NCBI RefSeq assembly: GCF_051020515.1 | Contig: NZ_CP194857.1 | Span: 2,232,001 to 2,296,000, forward strand | From: CALKWS01 sp051020515 | GTDB lineage: Bacteria > Actinomycetota > Actinomycetes > Actinomycetales > Beutenbergiaceae | Direction of reading: 5' to 3' | Length of the DNA stretch: 64,000 nucleotides | Part shown: positions 24,999 through 35,815 of the stretch, in pieces | Numbering within the stretch: position 1 is the stretch's first letter | How the letters are laid out: each line of letters starts with the position of its first letter | Made by a program: the position numbers and the translations under genes | Notes under the pieces: generated by a model | What the model saw: the letters and a program-made list of their open reading frames with translations, nothing else | What the model was told of the DNA's origin: nothing | Databases searched by the model: none

Positions 24999-27900
24999 GT
25001 GTCTGCCCCGAAAATCCCCTCTACCGCCGCGCCCACGGAGGGATCTGGCCGAACGTCTCACCAGCTTCACCCCGGGTGCCGGTCGCCTCGCACCCCGGGC
25101 CACCGCCCGGACCAGCGCCCAGGTGATCGACCTGGACGGCACCTGGAAGTTCCATTACGCACCCAGGGCGGACGCCGCGGTCGCCGGCTTTGCCGAGGAG
25201 GCCTTCGATGACGCCGGCTGGGACGACATCACCGTGCCCAGCGCCTGGCAGATCGAAGGGCTGCGCGACGCCGACGGCACCCTGCTGCCGCGCGGCCGGG
25301 CCCGCTACTCCACCCCCGCCTACACCAACGTCATCTACCCATTCCCGCTGGACGTCCCGCACGTGCCGCACGACAACCCCACCGGGCAGTACCGCACCAC
25401 CTTCACCGTCGATGACCCGGGCCTGGACCGGTGGGTGCTGCGGTTCGAGGGTGTCGACTCGATCTTCACCGCCTGGGTCAACGGGGTGGAGTTGGGCTGG
25501 TCCACCGGCTCGCGGCTGGCCGCCGAGTTCGACGTCACCGAGCACCTGCGCGCCGGGGCGAACACCCTGGCGGTCCAGGTGCACCAGTGGTCGGCCGCCA
25601 GCTACCTGGAGGACCAGGACATGTGGTGGGTCTCGGGCATCTTCCGCTCGGTCTCGCTGCGCCAACGTCCGCTGGGCGGTATCGAGGACGTCCGGGTGCG
25701 CGCGGGGTATGACCACGCCACGGGCACCGGCACGCTCCGGATCGATGCCGACCTCGCCGAAGGGACGACATCGGCACGGGTGGCCATCCCGGAACTGGGC
25801 ATCGACGGGGAGGCCGGTACCGACATCGACGCGGGCCCGGTGCAGCCGTGGAGCGCCGAGTCGCCGCAGCTGTACACCGCGACCGTGACCACCGACGCCG
25901 AGACCCTGACCCTGCGCATCGGGTTCCGCTCCATCGAGGTCAAGGACGCGCAGGTTCTCGTCAACGGCCGCCCGATCCGGTTCAAGGGTGTGAACCGGCA
26001 CGAGTGGCACCCCGACACCGGGCGCACCCAGAGCGAGGAGATGATGCGCACCGACGTCGAGTTGATGAAGCGCCACCACATCAACGCCGTGCGCACCGCC
26101 CACTACCCGCCCGACCCGCGCTTCCTGGACCTGTGCGATGAGTACGGGCTGTGGGTGATCGATGAGTGCGACCTGGAGACCCACGGGTTCGAGCAGGTGG
26201 GCTGGGTGGGCAACCCCAGCGACGACCCGCGCTGGACCGAGGCCTACCTGGACCGGATCCGGCGCACCGTGGAGCGGGACAAGAACCACCCCAGCATCAT
26301 CATGTGGTCCCTCGGGAACGAATCGGGGACGGGAGCGAACCTGGCGGCCATGGCTGAGTGGATCCGTTCCCGCGACGATGACCGGATGGTGCACTACGAG
26401 GGCGACCGGGAGAGCACCTACGTGGATGTGTACTCCCACATGTACACCCATCCCGATGAGGTGGCCCGGATCGGTGTGCACGCCGAGGACGCCACCCGCG
26501 AGGGCGCAGCGGACGCCCGGCGCCGCCAACTGCCCTATCTGTTGTGCGAGTACGGGCACGCGATGGGCAACGGCCCGGGCGGGCTGGTGGACTACGAGCG
26601 ACTGTTCGATGCCCACCCGCGCCTGATCGGGGGCTTCATCTGGGAGTGGATCGACCAGTGCATCCGGCAGGTGGACGAGCAGGGCCGGGAGTTCTTCGCC
26701 TACGGCGGGGACTTCGACGAGCCGGTCCACGACGGCACCTTCATCGCCGACGGCCTGATCTTCCCCGACCGCACCCCCTCCCCGGGGCTGGTGGAGTACG
26801 CCGCGGTGATCGCCCCGATCCGGATCACCATCGGCGAGGGCACCGCGGTGATCGAGAACCGCCGCGACATCATCGACACCTCCGACGTCACCTTCACCTG
26901 GACCCTGCACCGGGACGGGCACGTCGTCACCGAGGGCGAGTTGGACGTCCCGGCGGTTCCGGCACGCTCGGCGGTGGAGGTGGACCTGCCGCTGGAGGCG
27001 CTGAAGGCCGAGGGCGCGGGAGAGTGGTGGCTCGACGTGCGGGCAACTTCTGCCGCTGAGGCCCCCGGGGTGCCGGCGGGCCTCCAACTGGGCCTGGGCC
27101 AGCGACGCCTGGCCGAACCGGCTGTCGTTGATCTGGCCGGTGGGGTCGCCCCCGAGGCCGACGACGACGGGTGGCGCCTCGGGCCCGCGCGGTTCAGTCC
27201 CGATGGGCTGCTGCAGGCAGTGGGACAGGTGCGTCTGGACGGCCCCCGTGCCGACCTGTGGCGCGCCCCCACCGACAACGACCTGAGCAAGCGGGGGCAG
27301 GCCCGGAACTGGCGCCAACTGGGCCTGGACCGGCTGCTGCACCGCACCGAGTCGGTGGCCGCCGAGGGCGATGAGTTGGTGGTCGTGACCATGTCGATGG
27401 CCGCCGGCCGGGACGCCGGGGTGCGCACCACCTACCGCTGGAGCAGCGACGGCACCGCGCTGGGTCTGCGGGTGCAGATCGACCCGGTGGGGCAGTTCCG
27501 CACCAACCCCCACGACCGGGGACGCATCCCCGGCCCGGTGATCACCTGGCCCAAGGTGGGTCTGCGCCTCGCGGTGGCCGGCCCGGTGCAGCAGGTGTCC
27601 TGGTTCGGCCGCGGCCCCGGCGAGGCCTACCCCGACACCTCCGCCGGCACCCGTGTGGGGCGGTTCAGTTCCGACCTGGCCGGGCTGCAGACCCCGTACG
27701 TGCACCCGCAGGAGAACGGCAACCTGACCGACGTGCGGGAGCTGGCGCTCGGGGCTGAGGGCGAGGCGGGTCTGCGCATCCGCGCCGCCGGAGGTTCCCC
27801 GGGGTTCAACGCCACGGTGCGCCCGTGGACCGCCGAGGCGCTGACCGCCGCCGCCCACACGCAGGAACTGGTACCCGATGAGGTGTCCTGGCTGACACTG

Positions 27901-28011
27901 GACCCCGCGGTGAACGGCATCGGTACCGCCGCCTGCGGTCCCGACGTGTTCGTGGCCGATCGGTTGGTCCCGCAGCGGGTCGGCTACGCCGTCACCATCG
28001 AAGCGGTCTGA
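24999..28011 (+). CDS. lacZ: Beta-galactosidase, GH2 LacZ type (frameshifted near the start)
   Basis: A LacZ-type enzyme of about 1003 residues that hydrolyses beta-galactosides. Domain 1 starts I-D-L-D-G-T-W-K-F-H-Y; the jelly roll includes D-M-W-W-V-S-G-I-F-R; the barrel has R-F-K-G-V-N-R-H-E-W-H-P. Active-site residues are the acid/base Glu in S-L-G-N-E-S-G and the nucleophile Glu in L-L-C-E-Y-G-H-A-M-G-N. The C-terminal Bgal small-chain domain has W-F-G-R-G-P-G-E-A-Y-P-D. The start GTG at 24999 has AAGGAG eight bases upstream and reads S-A-P-K-I-P-S-T-A-A-P-T-E, but the rest is in a different frame; deleting one G at about 25040 joins them. Divergent from the methyltransferase gene. No regulator is adjacent. 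Confidence 0.92.
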
Positions 28012-28028
28012 GCCCGGCACGGCCGGCC

Positions 28029-29396
28029 TCAGATCCCGAGCACCAGCCTGGCGGTGACGAAGTAGATCACCAACCCGGTGGCATCGACCAGGGTGGTCAC
28101 CATCGGGGCGGACACCACGGCCGGGTCGATCCCGAACCTGCGGGCCAGCAGCGGCATGGTGCCCCCGATCGTGGCGGCCCAGGCGCAGATCAGGATCAGC
28201 GAGATGCCCACCACCACCGCGATCGGGAAGTCCACGAACGCCGCACCGATACCCAGGCCCAGCACGGCGAGCATGGTTCCCAGCAGGAGACCGACCCGCG
28301 CCTCACGCCAGATCACCCGGCCCAGGTCCGAGATCCGAATCTCACCCACCGCGATGGCGCGCACGCACGCGGTGGCGGCCTGGGCGCCGGCGTTGCCCCC
28401 TGCGCCGATGAGCATCGGGATGAACAGGGCGAGGGCGGCCACCTGGGCCAGGGTCTCCTCGAACGCCTGCGTCACACCGACCGTGAGCGTGGCCGCGAGG
28501 AGCAGCAGGCTCAGCCACACCGCACGGGTGCGGGCCAGGCGCAGCACGCCCACCGCCATGTAGTGCCCCTCCCACGGGGCCGACCCGGCCTGGCGGGCCA
28601 CGTCCTCGGACTCGGCCTCCTCGAGCACCTCGATCGCGTCATCGAAGGTGAGCATCCCCACCAGGCGCTTCTCGGAGTCCACGATCGGCAGGTTCAGCAG
28701 GTTCGCCTCGCTCATCAACCGGGCGGCGTCCTCGGCCGGGTCGGTGGCGAACATGTAGGTCGGGGCCGTCGAGACCAGGTCGGAGACCATCGCCGTCGGG
28801 TCGGACAACACCAGTTCGCGCAACTCGGCCACGCCGCGGAGCCGGCGGGAGGAGTTCACCACCGGGAGGGTGTAGACCGTCTCGGCTTCACCACCCTTGG
28901 CGCGCACCACCTCCAGCGCCGCGGCCACCGACAGGTCCTCGGCCAGGGCGACCACCTCCGGCGTCATGTAGTGGCCCACCGAGCCGTCCGGGTAACCGAG
29001 CAGAGCCGCCGTCATCTGGTGCTCGCTCGCGCTCAGGCCGGCGAGCACCCGCTTGGCCACCTTGGCCGGGGCCTCCCGGAGCATCCGGGCGCGGTCGTCC
29101 GGGTCCATCCCCTCCACGAGCTCGGAGAACCGGGGCCCCCGCATGCCTTCCAGCAGGGCCTGCTGGTCGGTGGGTTCGAGCTCCTCGAACACCTCCAGGG
29201 CGTCGTCCTTGGCGAGCATCCGGAACGCGACCGCTGCGGTGTCCGGGGGAATCCGGGCCAGTTCGTCGGCGATGACGTGTGCGGCGTGTTCGTTCAGCCA
29301 GGCGGCCGCCGCGGTGTACTGGTGCTCGGTGAGCAGGTCCTCAAGCGAACCGGTCGGTTCGGTGCGGCGCTCGCCGGGAAGGGTGTGCTGTGGCAT
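28029..29396 (-). CDS. mgtE: Magnesium transporter MgtE
   Basis: A 455-residue Mg2+ channel. The N-domain (superhelical, residues about 20-130: A-A-V-A-F-R-M-L-A-K-D-D-A-L-E-V-F-E-E-L-E) and two CBS domains (about 135-265, including Y-M-T-P-E-V-V-A and L-P-I-V-D-S-E-K-R-L-V-G-M-L-T-F-D-D-A) sense cytoplasmic Mg2+. The five-helix membrane domain from about 280 contains P-M-L-I-G-A-G-G-N-A-G-A-Q-A-A-T, the ion-pore signature G-N-x-G. The gene is convergent with lacZ. A 17-codon reading frame with a perfect ribosome-binding site lies 55 bp upstream at 29452-29505, so translation-coupled control of expression is likely. Confidence 0.95.
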   Translation of the reverse strand: MPQHTLPGERRTEPTGSLEDLLTEHQYTAAAAWLNEHAAHVIADELARIPPDTAAVAFRMLAKDDALEVFEELEPTDQQALLEGMRGPRFSELVEGMDPDDRARMLREAPAKVAKRVLAGLSASEHQMTAALLGYPDGSVGHYMTPEVVALAEDLSVAAALEVVRAKGGEAETVYTLPVVNSSRRLRGVAELRELVLSDPTAMVSDLVSTAPTYMFATDPAEDAARLMSEANLLNLPIVDSEKRLVGMLTFDDAIEVLEEAESEDVARQAGSAPWEGHYMAVGVLRLARTRAVWLSLLLLAATLTVGVTQAFEETLAQVAALALFIPMLIGAGGNAGAQAATACVRAIAVGEIRISDLGRVIWREARVGLLLGTMLAVLGLGIGAAFVDFPIAVVVGISLILICAWAATIGGTMPLLARRFGIDPAVVSAPMVTTLVDATGLVIYFVTARLVLGI

Positions 29397-29451
29397 GGCG
29401 GATCCTCGAGGTCAGCGGGACGAGACGCGGGGCGCCGCGGGCACCGGTGCG

Positions 29452-29505
29452 TCAGCGGGTGACGACGATGCCGCGCGGCCGGCAACTAGGAGGGTCGGTG
29501 CGCAT
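29452..29505 (-). CDS. Candidate mgtE leader peptide (17 codons)
   Basis: The reading frame MRTDPPSCRPRGIVVTR, stop, has an excellent AGGAGG ribosome-binding site eight bases before its ATG and lies 55 bp before mgtE. A GTG three codons earlier (29514) is in frame. It is rich in Pro, Arg and Asp near its start, which recalls the Salmonella MgtL leader (also 17 residues, with an Asp/Pro-rich start), whose translation senses Mg2+ or proline. No function has been shown here; it is annotated as a leader because of the strong ribosome-binding site, tiny size and position. Confidence 0.6.
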   Translation of the reverse strand: MRTDPPSCRPRGIVVTR

Positions 29506-29611
29506 CGCACTCACCTCCTGCGCTCGGGACTGCCGGGATCTGCTACCAGTGTGCCCTTGTCGCGGGACGACGGCAATCGTGAGCGTCACACCGGGACGGA
29601 TCGCCTGGTGC

Positions 29612-30484
29612 TCAGCCCCGGTGGTCTCCGGTTCGGAAGTGCTCGGCGGAGCTGTCGATCCAGGTCGTCATCGTCCCGATGAGGAGTTCGGGGCGCCGGG
29701 CCCACCGCAGGTGTCCCGGCGGCTCCTGCTCCTTCGCACCCAGGTGCAACCGGGTGATCCGGGCGCGGTCGAACTTGGCCAGCAGGCCCTCGAGGGCCTT
29801 CGGTGGGGCGAAGGAGTCCCCTTCGAAGGAGACGGCCAGGATCGGCAGCTCCAACCTCGCCAGCCCCGGGTCGTGGTTGACGCGGGGAGCGCCGAATTCC
29901 AACCGCCCGGTCCGGTTGAAGCGGATCCAGTCGCGCATCTGGCCGCGGGCCTCCCGGCCGGCGAAACCCAGCCGGTGGCCGGGGAAGTACCCCAGCAGCG
30001 CCGTCAGCAGGCTCATCAGCACCCCGATGGCGTACATCCGCCAGTCCCACAGCCGCCACCACACCGACCCCGTGGCCACCAGCATCAACCCGGCCAGGGT
30101 GCCTGGGTGCTGGGCGGCGTAGACCGACCCGACGTGTCCGCCGAGGCTGTGCCCGAGCAGCAGGATCTGCGCCCCGGGCACTCGCACGCGCAGTTCGTCC
30201 ACCGACCGGCCCACGTCCTCGACCAGGTCGGCGTAGCCGAAGTCGTAGCGGCGCGAGGGCCTGCGCCCCCCGGACGTCTCGTGTCCGCGTAGTTCGGTCA
30301 CCGCCACCGACACCCCCGCCTCGCGCAGGGCCGGTGCGAGCTTGTTGTAGTACCCGGCCTGCACCCCCATCGCCGGCACCACCAGCACCACGGGTGCACC
30401 GGCCGGCCCCGGATACCACCGCAGGGTGAAACAGGTGCCCTCCGGGCGGTGGATCAGGATGTCCTCTGGGCTCGGAGCGCTCAC
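29612..30484 (-). CDS. Alpha/beta-fold hydrolase
   Basis: A 290-residue soluble hydrolase. The oxyanion strand V-L-V-V-P-A-M-G-V-Q-A-G-Y-Y is at about 32-45, and the nucleophile elbow G-H-S-L-G-G at about 113-118 makes Ser115 the nucleophile. H-E-T-S-G-G appears in the usual oxyanion region. The C-terminal H-L-G-A-K and late D-S-F-A-P segments could carry the Asp and His. The substrate is unknown; a monoacylglycerol-lipase-like or esterase activity is plausible. Divergent from the VOC gene at 30522 with only 37 bp between the start codons. The region between its 3' end and the leader peptide of mgtE shows no other gene. Confidence 0.85.
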   Translation of the reverse strand: MSAPSPEDILIHRPEGTCFTLRWYPGPAGAPVVLVVPAMGVQAGYYNKLAPALREAGVSVAVTELRGHETSGGRRPSRRYDFGYADLVEDVGRSVDELRVRVPGAQILLLGHSLGGHVGSVYAAQHPGTLAGLMLVATGSVWWRLWDWRMYAIGVLMSLLTALLGYFPGHRLGFAGREARGQMRDWIRFNRTGRLEFGAPRVNHDPGLARLELPILAVSFEGDSFAPPKALEGLLAKFDRARITRLHLGAKEQEPPGHLRWARRPELLIGTMTTWIDSSAEHFRTGDHRG

Positions 30485-30521
30485 TCCGCCTACGCTAAAC
30501 CCCTACGAGGAAGGTGGGGAC

Positions 30522-30911
30522 ATGAACACCACGACCGACGCCGGTGCGGGCCTGGGCCACCCGGTCCCGGTGCTGCGCATGTTCGATGAGGGCGCCGCCG
30601 CGCGCTTCTACCAGGACTTCCTCGGGTTCACCGTGCTGTGGGACCACCGCTTCGAACCCGGCCTGCCGCTGTACCGGCGGCTGCGCCGGGACCAGATGGT
30701 CCTGGACCTGTCCGAGCACCACGGCGACGGCACCCCGGGGACGGTGGTGTGGGTGCCGGTGGCAGACGTGGCCACCCTGCACGCCGACCTGTCCGCCACC
30801 AGCTACTCCGCGCAGTTGCCCGCTGTGGAACCGGACGCCGCCGGTGGGCCGACACTGAGCGTGACCGACCCGTTCGGGAACGTGCTGCGGTTCTGCCAGC
30901 CCCAGACCTGA
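30522..30911 (+). CDS. VOC-family protein (glyoxalase/bleomycin-resistance-like)
   Basis: A 129-residue protein with the VOC fold. The start P-V-L-R-M-F-D-E-G-A-A-A-R-F-Y-Q-D-F-L-G-F-T-V-L-W-D-H-R and the end V-T-D-P-F-G-N-V-L-R-F are family signatures. The glyoxalase-superfamily metal-ligand pattern is partial, so it may be a binding protein rather than an enzyme. GGAAGGTGGGGAC precedes the ATG at 30522. It is separated by 48 bp from pcrA and could share transcripts with it. Confidence 0.85.
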   Translation: MNTTTDAGAGLGHPVPVLRMFDEGAAARFYQDFLGFTVLWDHRFEPGLPLYRRLRRDQMVLDLSEHHGDGTPGTVVWVPVADVATLHADLSATSYSAQLPAVEPDAAGGPTLSVTDPFGNVLRFCQPQT

Positions 30912-30959
30912 CCCGCGGTTCGGACCCTGTGGGTGGGACGACGTAGGCTCAGCGGTGCT

Positions 30960-33441
30960 ATGACCTCACTGTTCGACAACCTGCACCTGGCCTCCGGCGA
31001 ACCGAGTGCGGCCGCCCACCTGCCCACCACCATGCCCCCGCGCAACGGCCACGACGGTGAGGAGATCCCGGTCGGGCCGGAACCGGTGGGACCGGAGCAG
31101 GCCCAGGAGGCCGCCGCCCGGGCCGCCCGGGAGCGTGCCGAGGAACTGCTCGAGGGCCTCAACCCCGCCCAACGGGCCGCCGTGGTGCACGAGGGCGGGC
31201 AGCTGCTCATCATCGCCGGCGCCGGGTCCGGGAAGACCCGGGTGCTGACCCACCGGGTCGCCTATCTGCTGGCCACCGGACGGGCCCGGCCGGGCCAGAT
31301 CCTGGCGATCACCTTCACCAACAAGGCCGCTGCGGAGATGCGCGAGCGGGTCGCGGACCTGATCGGGCCCAGGGCGCGGTCGATGTGGGTGTCCACGTTC
31401 CACTCCGCGTGCGTGCGGATCCTGCGCTCGGAGGCCAAGACGCTGGGTCTGCGTTCCTCCTTCTCCATCTACGACGCCGCGGACTCCCAACGGCTGATGA
31501 CCCTGGTCTGCCGGGAACTGGACCTGGATCCCAAGCGGTTCCCGCCCGCCCAAGGCCTTCAGCAACCGGGTCTCGGACCTGAAGAACGAGTTGATCGACC
31601 CCGACGACTACGCCGCCACGGTCAACGACTCCAACCCCTATGAGCAGAACCTGGCCGCCGCCTACCGGGCGTATCAGGAGCGTCTGCGCCAGGCCCACGC
31701 CCTGGATTTCGACGACCTGATCATGACCACGGTGAACCTGCTGCAGGCCTTCCCCGCCGTGGCCGAGCACTACCGGCGCCGGTTCCGCCACGTGTTGGTC
31801 GATGAGTACCAGGACACCAACCACGCCCAGTACGTCCTGGTGCGCGAACTCGTCGGGGTCTCCCAGAACGACGACGACGCAACCGGCGGCGGCGGGGTGC
31901 CTCCCGCAGAACTCACCGTGGTCGGTGATGCCGACCAGTCGATCTACGCCTTCCGCGGCGCCACCATCCGCAACATCGTGGAGTTCGAGGCCGACTACCC
32001 CCGGGCCACCACCATCCTGCTGGAGCAGAACTACCGCTCCACCCCGACCATACTGTCCGCCGCGAACGCCGTGATCTCCCGGAACACGGGCCGCCGTGCG
32101 AAGAACCTGTGGACCGACTCCGGCGCCGGACCGCAGGTGGTGGGCTACGTCGCGGACAATGAACACGAGGAGGCCCGCTTCATCGCCTCCGAGATCGATC
32201 GTCTCGCTGACTCCGAGGGCATCACCCCGGCGGATGTGGCCATCTTCTACCGGACCAACGCCCAGTCCCGGGCGCTGGAGGAGGTCCTGATCCGGGTGGG
32301 CCTGCCCTACCGGGTGGTCGGGGGCACCCGGTTCTACGAGCGCCGCGAGATCAAGGACGCCGTGGCCTACCTGCGTGCGATCGCCAACCCCGACGACGCC
32401 GTGAACACCCGCCGCATCCTGAACGTGCCCAAGCGCGGCCTCGGGGACCGTACCGAGGCGATGCTGGCCGCCCACGCCGAGCGGGAGCGGGTCAGTTTCG
32501 GCGCCGCCGTCGACGACGCCGAGAACGCGATCGGACTGGGCACCCGGGCGCTGTCCGGGGTGCAGGCGTTCGCGGAGATGATGGCCGGCCTGCGCGCGCT
32601 CGCCGACGGTGGGGCCGGGCCGGCCGAGGTGCTCGATGCCGCCCTGGAACGGTCCGGCTACCTGGCCGAACTCCGCGCCAGCGAGGACCCCCAGGACGCC
32701 TCCCGGGTGGAGAACCTCGCCGAGTTGCACGCGGTGGCGATGGAGTTCACCGAGGCGGAGCCGGAGGGCGACCTCGGTGACTTCCTCGAGCGGGTGGCCC
32801 TGGTGGCCGACGCCGACCAGATCCCCGACGCCGAGGACTCCGGCGTGATCACCCTGATGACGGTGCACACCGCCAAGGGCCTGGAGTTCCCGGTGGTCTT
32901 CGTCACGGGGCTGGAGGACGGCACCTTCCCGCACCAGCGGTCCCTGGCCGACGAGGACGAACTCGCCGAGGAGCGGCGCCTGGCCTATGTGGCCCTGACC
33001 CGGGCCAAGCAGCGGTTGTACCTGTCCCGGGCGGCGGTGCGTACCTCCTGGGGGATGCCGAACGAGTTCCCGCCCAGCCGTTTCCTGGACGATGTGCCCG
33101 TGGAACTGCTGGACTGGAAGCGCGCGGAGTCCTCGATCAGTCTGCTGCGCGGCGGTCCCTACGCCGGCCGCGGCAGCGGCGGGCCCCGGCACGGAGGTTC
33201 GCGCGGCCCCTCCGCCCCGCCGAGCGCGGGGGAGGGCACGCCGTCGTTCGGTTCGGCCACTCCCCGCACCGACATCCCCTCCCTGGCGATAGGGGACCGG
33301 GTCACCCACGACTCCTACGGCATGGGCCGGGTGGTCGGGCTGGAGGGTGCCGGGCACAACGCGGTGGCGAAGGTGGACTTCGGCGGTGAGACCGGCACCA
33401 GGCGCCTGCTGCTGCGCTTCTCCCCGGTCGCCAAGCTCTAG
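30960..33441 (+). CDS. pcrA: ATP-dependent DNA helicase PcrA/UvrD (frameshifted)
   Basis: A superfamily 1 3'-5' helicase of about 826 residues, acting in replication restart and excision repair. Present are Q-motif L-N-P-A-Q-R-A-A-V, Walker A G-A-G-S-G-K-T (about residue 88), motif Ia T-F-T-N-K-A-A-A-E-M, DExx V-D-E-Y-Q-D-T-N, motif III G-D-A-D-Q-S-I-Y-A-F-R-G-A, Y-R-S, motif V V-M-T-V-H-T-A-K-G-L-E and motif VI V-A-L-T-R-A-K. The frame breaks near 31548-31553 at G-CCC-AA: removing one C gives P-P-A-K-A-F-S-N-R-V-S-D-L-K-N-E and continuity. Since pcrA is normally essential, a sequencing indel is likely. The ATG at 30960 has a TAGGCT -10 ten bases upstream. Confidence 0.93.
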
Positions 33442-33519
33442 CGCGATTTCTCCGTGACGTCCGGCGGCGTTCGTGGGAAGGTGCCGATGTCAGTCGTGCG
33501 TCCGCACAGGGGAGGACCG

Positions 33520-34967
33520 ATGGAGGCCAGCACGGGGTCGTGCCTGGTGATGATCGCGGCGGGAGCGCTCCTGCTCGCCGGGTGCACCGGAGCCGAGGGG
33601 GACGAACCGACGCCCGAGCCCACGAGTGAGGGGCCGAGCGCGCCCTCGGAAGCAGAGGAGCCCGAGGAGAAGGCTGAGGAGGAGCCCGAGGAGGAGCCGA
33701 CCGGTGCGACCACTCTCGGTGAGTGGGCCGAACTTCCGGCGCGGACCTACTTCGTCACCGCCACCGCGGATCTGGCGTTGCTGGCCACCGGGGACCAGTC
33801 CTTCGGTGAGGTGATCACCCGGGACGTGATCGCCGTCGACGCAGACGGGCAGCAGGTATGGACCCACGCCGATGTGCGGGAGCGGCACAACCTTCCCGAG
33901 GCCGCCTCGGCCGGGGAGTACGTGGCGCTGATCGACGCCGACGGCGACGTCACCACGCTGCGCGGCCTGACCTGGGCCGAGGGGAACCAGGTGTGGGAGC
34001 AGCCCGTGGCGGCGTTGTTCTCCTGCACCGAGCAGGCCTCGGTGCACCGGGCGCGCCCGGCTCGGTCCTGGTGGACGCGCTCGGTGAGCCGTGTGCCGGT
34101 GCCGGTGCCGAGCCTCGCGCGGCAGCGGCCAGCATCGACGCCGCCACCGGCGAGGTGCTGGGACTGCTGGAGGTCACCGGCGAGGTCACCGGGGTGTCCT
34201 CGCCCGATGGCACGCGGGCCTGGTACTGGCAGATGGACGGGAACGAGGTGCAGGTGCACAGCCTCGACCTCGACACCGGGCAGGTGGGCACCGACGTGAT
34301 CGAATTCGACACCGAAACCCGCGTGGCGCTCACCGAGGGTGCGGTCGAGATGATCTCCATGTGGCCGGTCTCCGAGCACCAGGTTGCGCTGCAGGCATGG
34401 CACAGTGCCACCACCAGCGTGCTCGCCCTGGCGGACTTCGACACCGGCCGGGCGCGGATGTACCCCGAGGGCCAACCCTGCGGGCACTTCACCGCGAGCC
34501 GGGACGTGGCCAGCCGCACGTGCGTGGTTGAGGACGAGGGCGCCGTCGCATATGACTTCGATGGCAACGAGTTGTGGAGCACCGAGGGCTCGATCGGGCT
34601 GACTCTGGACACCGGCGTCCCGGTCCGAGCGGTGGAGGTGGACGGGGAGCGTGCCTGGCTGGTGAGCGTGGGCACGGACCTGATCCAGGCCCGCGCAGCC
34701 TCCACCGGATCCCAGTTGTGGGCGGCCGGGGCCGGGGAGGGGGCCGGGTCGCCCGGTTCACGACAGGTCTCCGGCACCGACGTGATCGTGCTCGGTGTCC
34801 AGAGGGGTTCTCCGGCCACCGAACTACTGCGGCTGGACGCCGCGACCGGCGCGGAACTGGACCGGACCGGCCTCACCGACGCCTGGGTGCACGGCAACGA
34901 CGACGCGATCGCGGTGCACGCCGACGAGGCCACCCTCCTGGCGTTCCCCGCCGCCGCGGAGCACTGA
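33520..34967 (+). CDS. Secreted beta-propeller (PQQ-like) lipoprotein (frameshifted)
   Basis: A lipoprotein of about 480 residues. The lipobox L-L-A-G-C is at about residues 18-22, followed by a strongly acidic, Pro/Glu-rich spacer and blade-like repeats with V-D-A-D-G-Q-Q-V-W-T, A-A-T-G-E-V-L-G-L-L-E-V and D-F-D-G-N-E-L-W-S, the pattern of a PQQ/quinoprotein-like beta-propeller. The first frame ends sensibly at about 34045; the second carries S-V-L-V-D-A-L-G-E-P-C onward to 34967, so one base is off near 34050 in a GC-rich run. GGGGAGGA precedes the ATG at 33520. It presumably acts on the cell surface; no enzymatic motif is seen. Confidence 0.8.
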
Positions 34968-34990
34968 CGTACACCGCCTAGGGTGGGGTG

Positions 34991-35707
34991 GTGACTGTCG
35001 ATGAGCCGGGCGTGCAGGCGCCGCCGGGTAGCGGTCCGCACTGGGGGGGGGTCTTCCTGCGCAACGCGGCGCTCGTCGTCGTCGTGCTGGTCATGTTGTG
35101 GCTGGCATTCAACGTGCGCCTGCCCGCCATCGAGGACTTGCGTGAGGGTCTGGAGCAGTGGGGCTGGGCGGCCCGGATCGTCTTCGCCGTCTCCTACGCC
35201 CTGGTTGCCACCACCCCGATCCCGGTGTCGATCATGGCGGTCAGTGCCGGTGTGCTGTTCGGGGTGCTGGAGGGCTCGATCCTGTCGGTGATCGGGGTCC
35301 TGGCCGGGTGCTGGGGGGCCTACTGGCTCGCCCGCGGCCTCGGGATGGCCACCGTCGAGCGGATGCTGGGCCGGCACGGACCCACCGTGAAGGAGCGACT
35401 CAGCAGCAAGGGCTTCCACGCCGTGTACACCTTGCGCCTGATGCCGGGGGTGCCGTACTGGCCGGTGAACTACGGCAGCGGTGCCTTCGGCGTGGGCCAG
35501 CGCGACTTCGTGGTCGCCAGCGTGCTGGCCACGGTTCCCGGGCAGGTCTCGCTGGTGGCCGTCGGGGCGTTCGCCGCCGACCCCACCGTGGTCACTGGGG
35601 TGGTCGTGGCGATCGCCTGGGCCGTGGTCCTGGCGATGACGATCTGGGCCTGGCGAAGCTGGCGGGGTACCTCACGGCGGCCGCTGCCGGGTGCCGGGCT
35701 GCGGTAG
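34991..35707 (+). CDS. VTT-domain (TVP38/TMEM64-like) membrane protein
   Basis: A 238-residue membrane protein of the DedA/TMEM64 (VTT) group, perhaps a lipid scramblase or small-molecule transporter. Key segments are Y-A-L-V-A-T-T-P-I-P-V-S-I-M-A-V-S-A-G-V-L-F-G near residue 76, then A-Y-W-L-A-R-G-L-G and the reentrant motif R-L-M-P-G-V-P-Y-W-P-V-N-Y-G-S-G. Two GTG codons stand in a row (34988, 34991); TAGGGT ends six bases before the second, which fits a leaderless start at 34991. It begins 23 bp after the lipoprotein gene and is followed by the sucC promoter region. Confidence 0.85.
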   Translation: MTVDEPGVQAPPGSGPHWGGVFLRNAALVVVVLVMLWLAFNVRLPAIEDLREGLEQWGWAARIVFAVSYALVATTPIPVSIMAVSAGVLFGVLEGSILSVIGVLAGCWGAYWLARGLGMATVERMLGRHGPTVKERLSSKGFHAVYTLRLMPGVPYWPVNYGSGAFGVGQRDFVVASVLATVPGQVSLVAVGAFAADPTVVTGVVVAIAWAVVLAMTIWAWRSWRGTSRRPLPGAGLR

Positions 35708-35815
35708 CGGACAGGTGTGATGCCGGCCTCACGAACGTTCAGGCCCATGTGAAACCGCGATAGGCTGCGATGCGGTGACCCGTGGCTGTCACGGAGGGAA
35801 CAACGGAAGGCGCAC

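Noticed and set aside
25021..28020. A 999-codon open frame on the minus strand across lacZ
   Set aside because: It mirrors the GC-rich third-position pattern of lacZ, has no domain and no ribosome-binding site, and is antisense to an obvious enzyme.
31315..33357. A 680-codon minus-strand frame over pcrA
   Set aside because: Antisense shadow of helicase motifs; no start site or family.
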